The notes: a model not told the origin generated them from the letters alone. A stretch of DNA of 15,017 bases from JAVBWO01 sp036677375 (GCA_036677375.1 JAVBWO010000009.1:1-15017), one strand, 5' to 3'. Positions 6,805 to 14,405 are shown, counted from the first letter of the stretch. Numbers and translations are program-made.

Positions 6805-8763
6805 TTGAGTTCCGTGATTCTTCAAGAACCTGGAAAGCAGGTTCTGTTTATGGGCAATGAAGCCATTGCCAGGGGTGCGGTGGAAGCCGGCTTGCAATTG
6901 ATGGCGGCTTATCCGGGAACGCCTTCTTCGGAAGTCGGGGAGGTTCTGCTGGAAGCCGCAAAAGAAAAAGATACGGATTTTTATGTGGAATGGAGTACCA
7001 ATGAAAAGATCGCCTTTGAAATGGCGGCGGGAGCTTCCCTGGTGGGAGCCAGAAGTATGACCGCCATGAAAAATGCCGGTCTTAACGTAGCCATGGATAC
7101 TTTTATGACGCTGCCCTACGGCGGCTGCAAGGGTGGTTTTTTGGTGGTGGTGGCGGACGACCCCAATGCCCATTATTCTTCTACTGAACAGGACACGCGG
7201 GCTTTAGCGGCTTATGCGGAGATTCCCTGCCTGGAGCCGGAAGATCAGCAAGAAGCCAAAGATATGGCAAGAGCGGCTTTTGATCTTTCGGAGAGCCTGG
7301 AACTGCCGGTATTCCTGCGCTCTGTCAGCCGTATTTCCCATGCCAGTGGCGATGTGCTTTTGGAAGAACCCGTTGCCGGCAGAAACCCCATTGCTTTTAA
7401 CAAGCACTATAAACTTGCCAACCGCTGGAACGTTTACGGACCACCCGGCACCCTGTCCAAACATATCTGGCTCCACGGCGTACTGCCCCAGGCCATGGCG
7501 ATGGCGGAAGAAAGCCCCTTCAATAAACTGGCTAAAGTGGCGGGAGCCAAGACCGGCATTTTAGCCTGCGGCATCGCCGGGGCCTATGCCAGAGAAGCCA
7601 TGGCGGAATTAGGCCTCACGGATCAGGTGAGCTATCTGAAACTGGGCTTTATCTATCCGCTGCCGGAAAAATTGGTGACGGAATTGTTGGATGGTTTGGA
7701 GACACTGATCATTGCGGAAGAGGGCGACCCGGTGGTGGAGAACGCTGTCCGGGCTTTCGCCCAAAAGATAGGTTCACAAGTAAAAATCTATGGCAAGAGT
7801 GGCGACGGCATCTTTCACCCCTATGGTGAGTTGAACAGCGATATTGTCATCGCCGGCTTGGCCAAGGCTTTGCAGTTGCCGGTAAAAGCAGACGACAAGG
7901 CTTCCCGCCGTCAGGAACTTACCGGCATGGTGATCCCCCGTTCTTCCACCTTATGCGCGGGCTGCTCCCACCTGGGCTCTTATTCGGCTATGTGGGAAGC
8001 GCTCAAAAGATGCAAGGGCACCCATATCGTTAACGGTGACATTGGCTGTTATGAGCAGGGGGGTTATGGCATCTTCTCCGCCAAGAATGTAGCCAATGAC
8101 GAACCGGGCAAGAAATATCCCGTTACTTCACCTTATGAGATCTTAGACACCATCTATGTAATGGGGAGCGGCATCGGCATCGCTTTGGGGCAGGCCAAGG
8201 CCGGTTACAAAGAGGGCAAGGTGATGGCGGTGGCGGGGGATTCCACTTTCATCCATGCTACCCTTCCCGCAGTGGTGGACGCGGTCTACAACAATGCCGA
8301 CATCACTTTTGTTATTTTAGACAATTACTGGACTTGTATGACCGGGCACCAGTCCAATCCCAATACCTTCTACAATCCCGGCGGCAGCGACTTACCCGGT
8401 TTCGATATTGCAGCGACGGTCAAGGCCTTGGGCATCAAATCGGTGGGAATTGCCAGCTCCTATGACCGCAAAGCCGCGGTAGAGGTGCTGACGGAAGCTT
8501 TGAATCATCCGGGGCCGGCGGTGGTCATCCTTACCGGAGAATGTCAGCTGCAGTTGCAAAGACGGGTCAAAAAAGGCATGGCTAAAACCTCAGTGGATCA
8601 GGAGCTTTGCAATGGCTGCAAGCTCTGTGTGCAGCTGGGCTGTCCCGCCATCAAATACGATACGGCGACCAGGAAATCCAGCATTGATCCCATCAGTTGC
8701 ACCGACTGTACCTTGTGTATTCAGGTCTGCCAGCAAAATGCCATCTCGATGGGAGGGGAATAA
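6805..8763 (+). CDS. iorA: Indolepyruvate:ferredoxin oxidoreductase, alpha subunit
   Basis: Large subunit of the two-subunit 2-oxoacid:ferredoxin oxidoreductase that converts aryl-pyruvates (from Trp, Phe, Tyr transamination) plus CoA to aryl-acetyl-CoA, CO2 and reduced ferredoxin. Counting from the GTG at 6796 (655 residues): the pyrimidine-binding part begins with YPGTPSSE (39-46); CAGCSH is at 387; the TPP/Mg motif GDSTF at 481-485 continues to the DN of LDNYWTCMTG; the C-terminal ferredoxin domain carries C605xxC608xxC611x4C616P and C635xxC638xxC641xxxC645, ligands for two [4Fe-4S] clusters. The AAGGAG site (6791-6796) overlaps the GTG and is only 2 nt from the ATG at 6799, so the TTG at 6805 (8-nt spacing) is the better start. 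The TPP loop reads NYWTC where IorA usually has NRxTA, so the exact 2-oxoacid is uncertain. Confidence 0.9.
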   Translation: MSSVILQEPGKQVLFMGNEAIARGAVEAGLQLMAAYPGTPSSEVGEVLLEAAKEKDTDFYVEWSTNEKIAFEMAAGASLVGARSMTAMKNAGLNVAMDTFMTLPYGGCKGGFLVVVADDPNAHYSSTEQDTRALAAYAEIPCLEPEDQQEAKDMARAAFDLSESLELPVFLRSVSRISHASGDVLLEEPVAGRNPIAFNKHYKLANRWNVYGPPGTLSKHIWLHGVLPQAMAMAEESPFNKLAKVAGAKTGILACGIAGAYAREAMAELGLTDQVSYLKLGFIYPLPEKLVTELLDGLETLIIAEEGDPVVENAVRAFAQKIGSQVKIYGKSGDGIFHPYGELNSDIVIAGLAKALQLPVKADDKASRRQELTGMVIPRSSTLCAGCSHLGSYSAMWEALKRCKGTHIVNGDIGCYEQGGYGIFSAKNVANDEPGKKYPVTSPYEILDTIYVMGSGIGIALGQAKAGYKEGKVMAVAGDSTFIHATLPAVVDAVYNNADITFVILDNYWTCMTGHQSNPNTFYNPGGSDLPGFDIAATVKALGIKSVGIASSYDRKAAVEVLTEALNHPGPAVVILTGECQLQLQRRVKKGMAKTSVDQELCNGCKLCVQLGCPAIKYDTATRKSSIDPISCTDCTLCIQVCQQNAISMGGE

Positions 8764-8765
8764 GC

Positions 8766-9380
8766 ATGGAATTTAATATGATCGTAGCCGGTATTGGCGG
8801 CCAGGGTAGCATTCTGGCTTCCCATATCATTGCGGAAGCGGCCATCCATGCCAATGTGGCGAAAGACGCCCGCGGCAATGTGCGGGTGGGAGAGACCTTC
8901 GGCGCGGCCCAGCGAGGCGGCGCGGTGGCTTCCCATGTGCGCATCGGCGACGTTTACGGGCCGCTGGTGCGCAAAGGGAAAGCGGACATGATCCTGGCCC
9001 TGGAACCTTTAGAGGCGCTCCGGGTGGGGATACCGTATCTGGCGGAAAACGGTGTGGCTATCGTCAATACCGTGCAGGAAGATCCGGTAGACGTTAAAGT
9101 GGGAGCGGTGGAATATCCTTCCTTGGAAAGCATCGGGCAAGCCTTGGCGGAAATAGGCAGCCGGGTGGTAATGCTGGATGCCGGTAAATTGGCTTTGGAA
9201 GCGGGTAGCGCCAAGTGCGTCAACGTGGTGATGTTGGGTGCGGCTTGTGCCAGTGGCTTATTGCCTTTCTCCGAGGAGATCATGGTGGAAGCTCTGAAAG
9301 CCCGAGTGCCGCAGAAACTGATCGATGTGAATCTGAAAGCTTTTGAACTGGGAAAGACCGCTTATTTAAAAGCGCAGTGA
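8766..9380 (+). CDS. iorB: Indolepyruvate:ferredoxin oxidoreductase, beta subunit
   Basis: A 204-residue subunit of the pyruvate ferredoxin oxidoreductase gamma-type fold, which completes the active enzyme with IorA. It opens with MIVAGIGGQGS (GxGGQG at residues 9-14) and has the GAAQRGGAVASHVRIG segment typical of IorB; the length matches the family. The ATG at 8766 is 2 nt after the iorA stop and has GGAGGGG (8752-8758) inside the end of iorA, so the two are translationally coupled. The reading frame stays open further upstream (to 8697), but that would overlap the iorA ferredoxin domain and is not the real start. It is followed within 15 nt by a strong terminator. Confidence 0.9.
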   Translation: MEFNMIVAGIGGQGSILASHIIAEAAIHANVAKDARGNVRVGETFGAAQRGGAVASHVRIGDVYGPLVRKGKADMILALEPLEALRVGIPYLAENGVAIVNTVQEDPVDVKVGAVEYPSLESIGQALAEIGSRVVMLDAGKLALEAGSAKCVNVVMLGAACASGLLPFSEEIMVEALKARVPQKLIDVNLKAFELGKTAYLKAQ

Positions 9381-9392
9381 TTCTGACGGATC

Positions 9393-9437
9393 AAAGTAAA
9401 AAAACGGGCGTACTTTGTGCGCCCGTTTTTTTACTTT
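9393..9437. terminator. Strong intrinsic terminator after iorAB
   Basis: Perfect 18-bp inverted repeat AAAGTAAAAAAACGGGCG / its complement (9393-9410 and 9420-9437) with a 9-nt loop. The CGGGCG core followed by T7 forms a standard terminator; the flanking A/T arms make it usable on both strands. Confidence 0.9.
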
Positions 9438-9502
9438 CCTTTTTTTGGTATTTTCATCTTCGATGTGAAGCTTCTGTATGAAATTGAGTAGAATTCAGCG
9501 TC

Positions 9503-9525
9503 AAAAAAGAGGTATTCTCTTTTTT
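9503..9525. terminator. Second hairpin with T-run, possible backup terminator
   Basis: AAAAAAGAG (9503-9511), 5-nt loop, CTCTTTTTT (9517-9525): a perfect 9-bp, A/T-rich stem ending in T6. It is weak as a terminator because the stem is AT-rich. It lies between the iorAB terminator and the next promoter, so it may catch read-through. Confidence 0.4.
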
Positions 9526-9598
9526 ACATAAGGTTTTCGGCTCTGATTCTGTTATGTGGCAATTTGACGAAGGAATGATCGGCTTAGTGATAATTTTG

Positions 9599-9627
9599 TT
9601 GAATTCCCAGATGTATTCATATATAAT
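9599..9627 (+). promoter_or_regulatory. Sigma-A type promoter of the DUF47-pit operon
   Basis: TTGAAT, 17-nt spacer, TATAAT: near-consensus vegetative promoter. Initiation near 9634 gives a leader of roughly 50 nt. No convincing Pho box (repeated TT(A/T)ACA at 11-nt spacing) was seen, so phosphate control is unproven. Confidence 0.65.
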
Positions 9628-9681
9628 CAATTGTGGATAAAAATGATTAATAGAATTGATGGTACGGAAGAGGGTAAAAAT

Positions 9682-10305
9682 GTGTTTAGAATGACACCGA
9701 AAGAGGAAGCATTTTTCGATCTATTTGTCGAGACCGCGGAAATGGCTTGTATTGCGGCCAAGAAATTAGATGATCTGACCAAAAACTATTGTGATGTGAA
9801 TGCCAAAGTACAAGCCATTGAAGAAGTGGAGCACGATTGTGACCAGAGTGTGCACGATATCATAGAGCAGTTGAACAAATCTTTTGTTACACCTATTGAC
9901 CGAGAGGATGTTAATCAGATCGCCAAAGAGCTGGATAATATCACGGACTCTATTGAATCCACCGCCCACAGGTTTAAGATGTTTAATGTAAAAAACATAA
10001 CGGAAGAAGCCAAAATACTGTCTGGTCTCATTGTTACCTGCACCCAAGAGCTGAAAGAGGTCATGCTGGAGCTAAAGCATATGAAGACCAGCAAGACCTT
10101 GACCAAGAAGATTATTGAAGTGAACCGCATCGAGGATGAGGGAGACGATATTTTCAGAGCCGCCATTACTACCCTCTTTGCCAATGAAAAAGACGCCGTT
10201 GCGGTCATCAAATGGAAAGAGATTTACGAGCTTTTGGAAAATACGCTGGATGCCTGTGAAGATGTGGCAAATATTGTAGAAGGTGTTGTAATGAAACATG
10301 TTTAG
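9682..10305 (+). CDS. DUF47 family PhoU-like protein, phosphate transport accessory
   Basis: A 207-residue all-helical protein of the DUF47 (PhoU-like, YkaA-type) family. It begins FRMTPKEEAFFDLFVETAE, and carries the metal-binding ExxxD-type blocks EEVEHDCDQ...H and FVTPIDREDVNQIAKELDNITD, with a second such set (RIEDEGDDIFRAAI) in the C-terminal half. Members are found next to PiT transporters and are thought to modulate them. I chose the GTG at 9682, because the family starts at this F-R-x-T-P-K block and a GAAGAGGGT site sits 7 nt upstream; the frame is open back to 9631 but those codons lack a ribosome site. It overlaps the next gene by 8 bp, so translation is coupled. Confidence 0.85.
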   Translation: MFRMTPKEEAFFDLFVETAEMACIAAKKLDDLTKNYCDVNAKVQAIEEVEHDCDQSVHDIIEQLNKSFVTPIDREDVNQIAKELDNITDSIESTAHRFKMFNVKNITEEAKILSGLIVTCTQELKEVMLELKHMKTSKTLTKKIIEVNRIEDEGDDIFRAAITTLFANEKDAVAVIKWKEIYELLENTLDACEDVANIVEGVVMKHV

Positions 10306-11293
10306 TATCACATTACTGGCGGTCGTTTTGATTGCTTTGACCTTTGATTTTATCAATGGCTTCCATGATACGGCAAATTCCATTGCAACATCGGTTTCCA
10401 CCAGAGTACTCTCTCCCAGGGCCGCCATTTTAATGGCCGCTTGCCTGAATTTTCTCGGGGCGCTCATGAGCGAAAGTGTTGCAAAAACCATTTCAAGCGG
10501 CCTGGTTAACGGTTCTTTGGAGGAGTATGTCATCATATCCGCTTTGCTGGCTGCGATCATATGGGACCTCATTACATGGTATTTCGGTATCCCGTGCAGT
10601 TCCTCCCACGCCTTAATCGGCGGCCTTGTGGGGTCATCCATCGTCTATGCCTTTAGTTTAGATAAAATCATCTGGAAGGGCGTTCTGGATAAAGTGGTGA
10701 TTCCGCTTTTTACATCCCCTGTGATCGGTTTTTTCATAGGATATTTGTTTATGTCTCTTTTGTATGACCTTTTACGGCCCTTTTCACAGCGGCTGGTCAA
10801 CAAATGGTTTTCCAAACTGCAAATTTTGTCCGCCGCTTTTATGTCGTTCTCTCACGGCATCAATGATGCGCAAAAGTCCATGGGCATCATTACCCTGGCT
10901 TTGATCAGCGGGGGGTTACTGGATAAAAGCGCTGGTGTGCCGATCTGGGTGAAGCTTGCCTGTGCCCTTGCCATGGCTCTTGGCACTTCCATCGGCGGCT
11001 GGAAGATCATTAAGACCATGGGGGTCAATATGATCCGGCTACAGCCCATCGGCGGCTTTGCGGCGGAAACAGGGGCTGCCCTGGTCATTCAGGCTATGAC
11101 CGCTTTTGGTGCTCCTGTCAGTACCACCCATGTCATTTCTGCTTCTATTATGGGTGTCGGCGCTTCGAAAAGGCTTTCCGCCGTTAGGTGGGTGCTGGCC
11201 AGGAATATTGTGGTGGCTTGGGTCGTTACCATCCCCGTGACCATGGCCATGGGAGCGGGTATCACTTTTCTGATCCAATGCTTTATAAGGTAA
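10298..11293 (+). CDS. pit: PiT family inorganic phosphate transporter
   Basis: A 331-residue membrane protein with the two inverted PiT signatures: GFHDTANSIA at residues 21-30 in the N-terminal half and SHGINDAQKSMGI around H186-N189-D190 in the C-terminal half, plus the VSTTHVISASIMGVG segment near the end. About 9-10 helices. PiT proteins carry metal-phosphate complexes with H+ (bacterial Pit) or Na+. Length equals the short bacterial form, without the large internal loop of eukaryotic proteins. The ATG lies inside the end of the DUF47 gene (ATGTTTAG overlap), which puts both in one operon and supports the function of each. Confidence 0.92.
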   Translation: MFSITLLAVVLIALTFDFINGFHDTANSIATSVSTRVLSPRAAILMAACLNFLGALMSESVAKTISSGLVNGSLEEYVIISALLAAIIWDLITWYFGIPCSSSHALIGGLVGSSIVYAFSLDKIIWKGVLDKVVIPLFTSPVIGFFIGYLFMSLLYDLLRPFSQRLVNKWFSKLQILSAAFMSFSHGINDAQKSMGIITLALISGGLLDKSAGVPIWVKLACALAMALGTSIGGWKIIKTMGVNMIRLQPIGGFAAETGAALVIQAMTAFGAPVSTTHVISASIMGVGASKRLSAVRWVLARNIVVAWVVTIPVTMAMGAGITFLIQCFIR

Positions 11294-11442
11294 GCAGTGA
11301 CACAGCATCCTTCTGATCTGTACCATCCTGTATCATCCTATATCATTAATGTATGCCGTCTTGTAAGTCAGGACCGGGTGTCAGGGCTTTGTATTGCATG
11401 AAACCGATCCTGGTTTGTTTAATAAAAAATTTGATTCAGACT

Positions 11443-11482
11443 CCCTTTGCTCTCCTTTCATCGGGGTGGCAAGGGTTTTTTT
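11443..11482 (+). terminator. Probable terminator of the DUF47-pit operon
   Basis: CCCTTTGC (11443-11450) pairs with GCAAGGG (11469-11475) with one bulged T; inside it CTCC pairs with GGGG around a 7-nt loop; seven T follow (11476-11482). It is 150 nt after the pit stop, longer than usual, and nothing recognisable lies in between. Confidence 0.65.
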
Positions 11483-11489
11483 ATGGTAC

Positions 11490-11537
11490 AGACGCAAAAG
11501 CCGAACCGGCAAGGTTAGCAACCGATGGAAACCGGTT
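11490..11537 (+). other. Unexplained potentially structured segment
   Basis: This stretch contains GACGCAAAAGCC, a GCCG-AAC-CGGC hairpin (11500-11510), GGTT-AGC-AACC (11513-11523) and AACCG/CGGTT (11520-11537). CCGATG at 11522-11527 could also pair with CATCGG inside the terminator at 11459-11464. The GACGCAAA and ACCGATGG strings recall pieces of c-di-GMP-I (GEMM) aptamers, but the helix that should precede GACGCAAA is missing, and a promoter lies downstream of it. I cannot assign it to a known RNA. Confidence 0.25.
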
Positions 11538-11597
11538 CCTTCCTACAACGCGGAAATACTAAGAAAAGTATAATATAAAATTATATGTGGTTAACAT

Positions 11598-11627
11598 TTG
11601 AGGATTGATATATGCTAAAGTTATAAT
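11598..11627 (+). promoter_or_regulatory. Putative promoter of the SDR-macrodomain unit
   Basis: TTGAGG, 18-nt spacer, TATAAT; predicted initiation near 11634, 80 nt before the SDR start. Just upstream is an AT-rich inverted repeat TATAAT-5 nt-ATTATA (11569-11585) that could be an operator. Confidence 0.5.
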
Positions 11628-11712
11628 TGGAAATATATTACAGAAACAAAAGTAAATGTCTTTTGTTATTACAATTTAATACAATATTAATTAGAAAGGC
11701 GGGGTTGATTCC

Positions 11713-12480
11713 ATGAGTTTTCAGGACAAGGTCGTATTGATTACAGGCGCAACCGGCGGCGTCGGCAAAGCGGCGGCACAGCTCTTTGCGGCAGACGGTG
11801 CGAAACTGGTATTACTGGGTACCAAAAAAGAGCGTCTTCAAGCATTATCCGAAGAGTTAGGTATAACAGAGCAAAACAGTCTTTTGATCCCTGCCGATAT
11901 CAGCAAGGAAAATGATGTGAAGCTTGCGGTAGAAGAAGCCGTCGCCCGTTTCGGCAGCATTGATGTTCTGGTCAATACGGCGGGGACCGGCGGGCCCGCC
12001 GCCCTGACGGAGGACTATCGCTTCGAGGATTTTCGCCGTGTCTATGAAATCAATGTTTTCGGCACATTTCTAACCATGAAATATGTTTTACCGATCATGA
12101 AACAGCAAGGGCGCGGCGCCATTGTCAATACCGCTTCTATCTCAGGCATGGGCGGCTATGCTTATGAGATCGGCTACGGCTCCAGCAAATTTGCGGTGAT
12201 CGGCTTAACCAAGGACGCCGCCAGTGAAAATGCGAATAACGGGATTCGCATCAACTGCATTTCGCCGGGTTGGATTGAAACAAAAATGATGAAAGAAATC
12301 CTGGATAACTATGTTGCGATTGGTGTCTTGGAGAAGCCGGAGGATTTTGATCCCGGCCCCATGGAACGTCCCGGCAAACCCATGGAAATGGCCAACGGCA
12401 TCTACTTTCTGGCATCGGATCAGGCTTCTTATGTCAACGGCGCCAATTATGTGATAGACGGCGGCGCTACCATCGGTTAA
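11713..12480 (+). CDS. SDR family NAD(P)-dependent oxidoreductase
   Basis: A 255-residue classical short-chain dehydrogenase/reductase. Visible motifs: T11-G12-xxx-G16-V-G18 dinucleotide loop, D62 after the third strand, NTAG at 88-91 (variant of NNAG), N114, catalytic S142, Y155 and K159 (YGSSK), and the PGWIETKM segment after the active site; the C-terminal SYVNGANYVIDGGATIG is the usual family ending. After strand 2 it has GTKKERL with no acidic residue, which leans toward NADP(H), an inference. Members of this group reduce ketones or oxidise alcohols, including 3-oxoacyl groups, sugars and steroids; the substrate cannot be read. An AAAGGCGG-type site precedes the ATG. No terminator separates it from the macrodomain gene 59 nt downstream. 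Confidence 0.9.
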   Translation: MSFQDKVVLITGATGGVGKAAAQLFAADGAKLVLLGTKKERLQALSEELGITEQNSLLIPADISKENDVKLAVEEAVARFGSIDVLVNTAGTGGPAALTEDYRFEDFRRVYEINVFGTFLTMKYVLPIMKQQGRGAIVNTASISGMGGYAYEIGYGSSKFAVIGLTKDAASENANNGIRINCISPGWIETKMMKEILDNYVAIGVLEKPEDFDPGPMERPGKPMEMANGIYFLASDQASYVNGANYVIDGGATIG

Positions 12481-12539
12481 TCCGGATTCTGTTAGCTTCC
12501 TGTAAAACAACAAACAAGGAAAGGAAGGAACAGAATGTC

Positions 12540-13019
12540 GTGCCATTAAAGATCATTTATAATGATATCACCAAAATACCTGTTGACGCCATGGTAAATG
12601 CGGCAAATACTGCCTTGAAGATGGGCGGCGGCGTGTGCGGCGCTATTTTCTCCGCAGCCGGCGCGGCGGCGCTGCAAGCGGAATGTGATGGAATCGGCGG
12701 CTGCGAAGCGGGAAAAGCAGTCATCACGGGCGGTTATCAGCTTCCGGCCAAATACATCATCCATACGGTTGGTCCCGTCTGGCACGGCGGCAGCGCGGAC
12801 GAAGCCGGGTTGCTGCGTGATTGCTACCTCAATTCTCTGGCCCTCGCAATGCGCCATCATTGCAGATCCGTTTCTTTTCCACTCATTTCCTCCGGTATTT
12901 ACGGCTACCCGAAGGATCAGGCGCTTCAGGTCGCCTTTTATGCCATCCATGAATTTCTGTGTGAACATGACATCTTGGTTTATCTGGTTCTTTATGACCG
13001 GAATACAAATTTTGCGTAA
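12540..13019 (+). CDS. Macrodomain (ADP-ribose binding) protein, probably degenerate
   Basis: A 159-residue macrodomain related to O-acetyl-ADP-ribose deacetylases. ADP-ribose pocket residues are present: D9 in YNDITK, N20 and N23 in VNAANT, the GGGVCGAI loop (29-36), IHTVGPVW (74-81) and SSGIYGYP (117-124). Such proteins remove ADP-ribose or O-acetyl groups. Two oddities suggest decay. The best-placed ATG (12535, 6 nt after AGGAAGG) is out of frame and stops after four codons, leaving a GTG start with an 11-nt spacing. The protein also ends right after the last core strand (VYLVLYDRN), without the final helix of the family, while the +1 frame continues QILRKIFYYKKDE to 13047, resembling that helix. 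It follows the SDR gene in the same transcript. Confidence 0.75.
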   Translation: MPLKIIYNDITKIPVDAMVNAANTALKMGGGVCGAIFSAAGAAALQAECDGIGGCEAGKAVITGGYQLPAKYIIHTVGPVWHGGSADEAGLLRDCYLNSLALAMRHHCRSVSFPLISSGIYGYPKDQALQVAFYAIHEFLCEHDILVYLVLYDRNTNFA

Positions 13020-13453
13020 AATTTTTTATTATAAAAAAGACGAATGAAGAATGATTAAAAATCAAAGAAACCCCTGTCCGGAGCCAATCCTTTTGCCCAT
13101 TGCGTTAGATGATTTTGAACGAACGCGGTCAATTTGGTAAAACCCGGGCGGGGGTATCTTTTTATTTCGAATAAGATTACCAGGTATAATATCGTCAGCA
13201 GGCGGTTTTAAATTAATTTTTGTTATTATTTTTTTACATATTTGCTTTTATTGACCATGATTTTTTGGATTGTTTAAAAAGGACTCTTACAATATGCGCG
13301 GTTGAGAGAAAAAACGCTTTTCTGGATTTTAGATGTTTCCCATTATGTTCCATGAAAGAAAAATTTGCATCATTATTAAATTTAGAATTACTTAAACTAA
13401 AAAAGTCGCTGAATAAGGTTTTTGAATCGTCGTAAAAAAAGGAGGTATGTTAC
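13020..13453. other. AT-rich intergenic region, no supported gene
   Basis: It holds a palindrome TTTTTTAT-T-ATAAAAAA just after the macrodomain gene (13022-13038), a weak ACCC/GGGT hairpin followed by T5 near 13143-13164 that may terminate the upstream unit, and a TATAAT at 13185-13190 with no good -35. A 27-codon frame (13352-13435, starts MKEKFASLLNLE) has no ribosome site. I did not find a clear sigma-G promoter before the SASP gene although one would be expected. Confidence 0.4.
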
Positions 13454-13687
13454 GTGAGTAGACGCAAAGGGATTATGTCCGATTTTTTAAAGTACGAAAT
13501 TGCACAAGAGCTTGGTATCTATCAAAAGCCTTCTGGTCAAGAATCCTTTAATTATGAAATGGCGAATGAACTTGGGGTCTATGACACGGCACAACCCATT
13601 GACTGGGGTTCGGTTTCCTCAAGGGATTGCGGAAATATGGTAAAGATGGCGATTCAAATGGCTGAAAGAAATTTTGCCGCTCGCTAA
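13454..13687 (+). CDS. Alpha/beta-type small acid-soluble spore protein (SASP)
   Basis: A 77-residue protein of the alpha/beta SASP family, which coats and protects DNA in dormant spores and is degraded on germination by the GPR protease. The N-terminal family helix with the GPR-type site appears twice: KYEIAQELGIY (13-23) and NYEMANELGVY (33-43), offset by exactly 20 residues; the usual family member has one copy. The second conserved helix follows as SSRDCGNMVKMAIQMAE (55-71). A GTG start is chosen because AAAGGAGG (13438-13445) sits 8 nt upstream; the ATG at 13447 lies 1 nt from that site and stops after four codons. Monocistronic, ending at a hairpin terminator. Expression in the forespore under sigma-G is expected from the family, not seen here. 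Confidence 0.85.
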   Translation: MSRRKGIMSDFLKYEIAQELGIYQKPSGQESFNYEMANELGVYDTAQPIDWGSVSSRDCGNMVKMAIQMAERNFAAR

Positions 13688-13704
13688 GCGCCTGATTTAG
13701 CACA

Positions 13705-13729
13705 AAAAAGCCGGCCTAAACCGGCTTTT
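13705..13729. terminator. Bidirectional terminator between SASP and the convergent gene
   Basis: AAAAGCCGG (13706-13714) and CCGGCTTTT (13721-13729) form a 9-bp stem with a 6-nt loop; A and T runs on the two sides allow use in both directions, though on the minus strand it is about 100 nt from the gene end. Confidence 0.85.
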
Positions 13730-13829
13730 ACATAATATATGTGCATTTGTATCCGCCAAGGCGGCATGCTAATTAATACCAAATTTGAAAAAATGCAAGC
13801 TTGGTTAAAAACAATGATATCGATATTGC

Positions 13830-14405
13830 TTATCCACAGTTTTCTTCCCACCATCCAAAAGCGATTCTGGCTGATGCCGCGGCTTCGGGATTTTCCGACA
13901 GTGATACGAAGACCAGAAAGGAACCGCCGGGCGGAAAGATCAGTTTGCCGTTTTCTGTTTCAACCAAGGTAGTTTCCGGTTCGCCTCTCCTGACAAATAC
14001 TTTTACCCCGCTGGTAGGCTCTCCTGGAACATTGGAGGATATCTGTAGCTTTACCTTTGGTTTGGGAGCCGGCCGGATGGCCGTATTGGAAGGAATCACA
14101 AGATTGGATTCGGAGAAAATGCCCGGTGTGATGGCGTTAAACCAGAACTGCGCCCGGAAGGGTGCTTGCGATATGTCCGTTATGGTCCACACATTGACAT
14201 GCAAGTTAACGCCTGATTGCCGCGGATTGTATAATCTTGCCCATGCGCTGGTACCGGGCCCTATAACCAGATTATCGCCATAGCCGATAAAGTAATCGCC
14301 ACGCATGGAATGATACAGTTCTATGGGAACGTTTACGTTTAAAGGCAGACGGTTTTTACACTCTTCATTGACTTTGGGCAGATCAGTTTTTTTAAAATGA
14401 AACAT
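13830..14405 (-). CDS. Uncharacterised beta-rich protein (DUF6143-like)
   Basis: A 191-residue soluble-looking protein with no signal peptide or membrane segment. It is rich in alternating hydrophobic stretches, with blocks such as YFIGYGDNLVIGPGTSAWAR, VNLHVNVWTITDIS, RAQFWFNA, IPSNTAIRP, KVFVRRGEPETT, LIFPPGGSF and a C-terminal ASARIAFGWWEE. It resembles a family from spore-forming Firmicutes that I know as DUF6143; the identification is from memory and the function is unknown. I start it at the ATG at 14405 because AAAGGTGA (plus 14410-14417) lies 4-5 nt upstream; the ATG six codons earlier lies in front of that site. Upstream is a match to a sigma-K promoter, and the convergent neighbour is a SASP, so a spore coat or mother-cell role is an attractive but unproven idea. 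Confidence 0.65.
   Translation of the reverse strand: MFHFKKTDLPKVNEECKNRLPLNVNVPIELYHSMRGDYFIGYGDNLVIGPGTSAWARLYNPRQSGVNLHVNVWTITDISQAPFRAQFWFNAITPGIFSESNLVIPSNTAIRPAPKPKVKLQISSNVPGEPTSGVKVFVRRGEPETTLVETENGKLIFPPGGSFLVFVSLSENPEAAASARIAFGWWEENCG

Noticed and set aside
9522..9570. Possible Pho box before the DUF47-pit operon
   Set aside because: Only TTTACA and one weak neighbour at 11-nt spacing; fewer and poorer repeats than a PhoP site needs.
11353..11562. 69-aa plus-strand frame after pit
   Set aside because: It runs straight through the terminator hairpin and T7 tract and lacks a ribosome site.
13340..13400. Possible sigma-G promoter for the SASP gene
   Set aside because: CATTATTA and GCATC boxes exist but not at the right spacing or with the right partner; chance matches in AT-rich DNA are likely.
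13220..13435. 71-aa frame upstream of the SASP gene
   Set aside because: AT-rich, no ribosome site at either the first start or the internal ATG at 13352, no family recognised.
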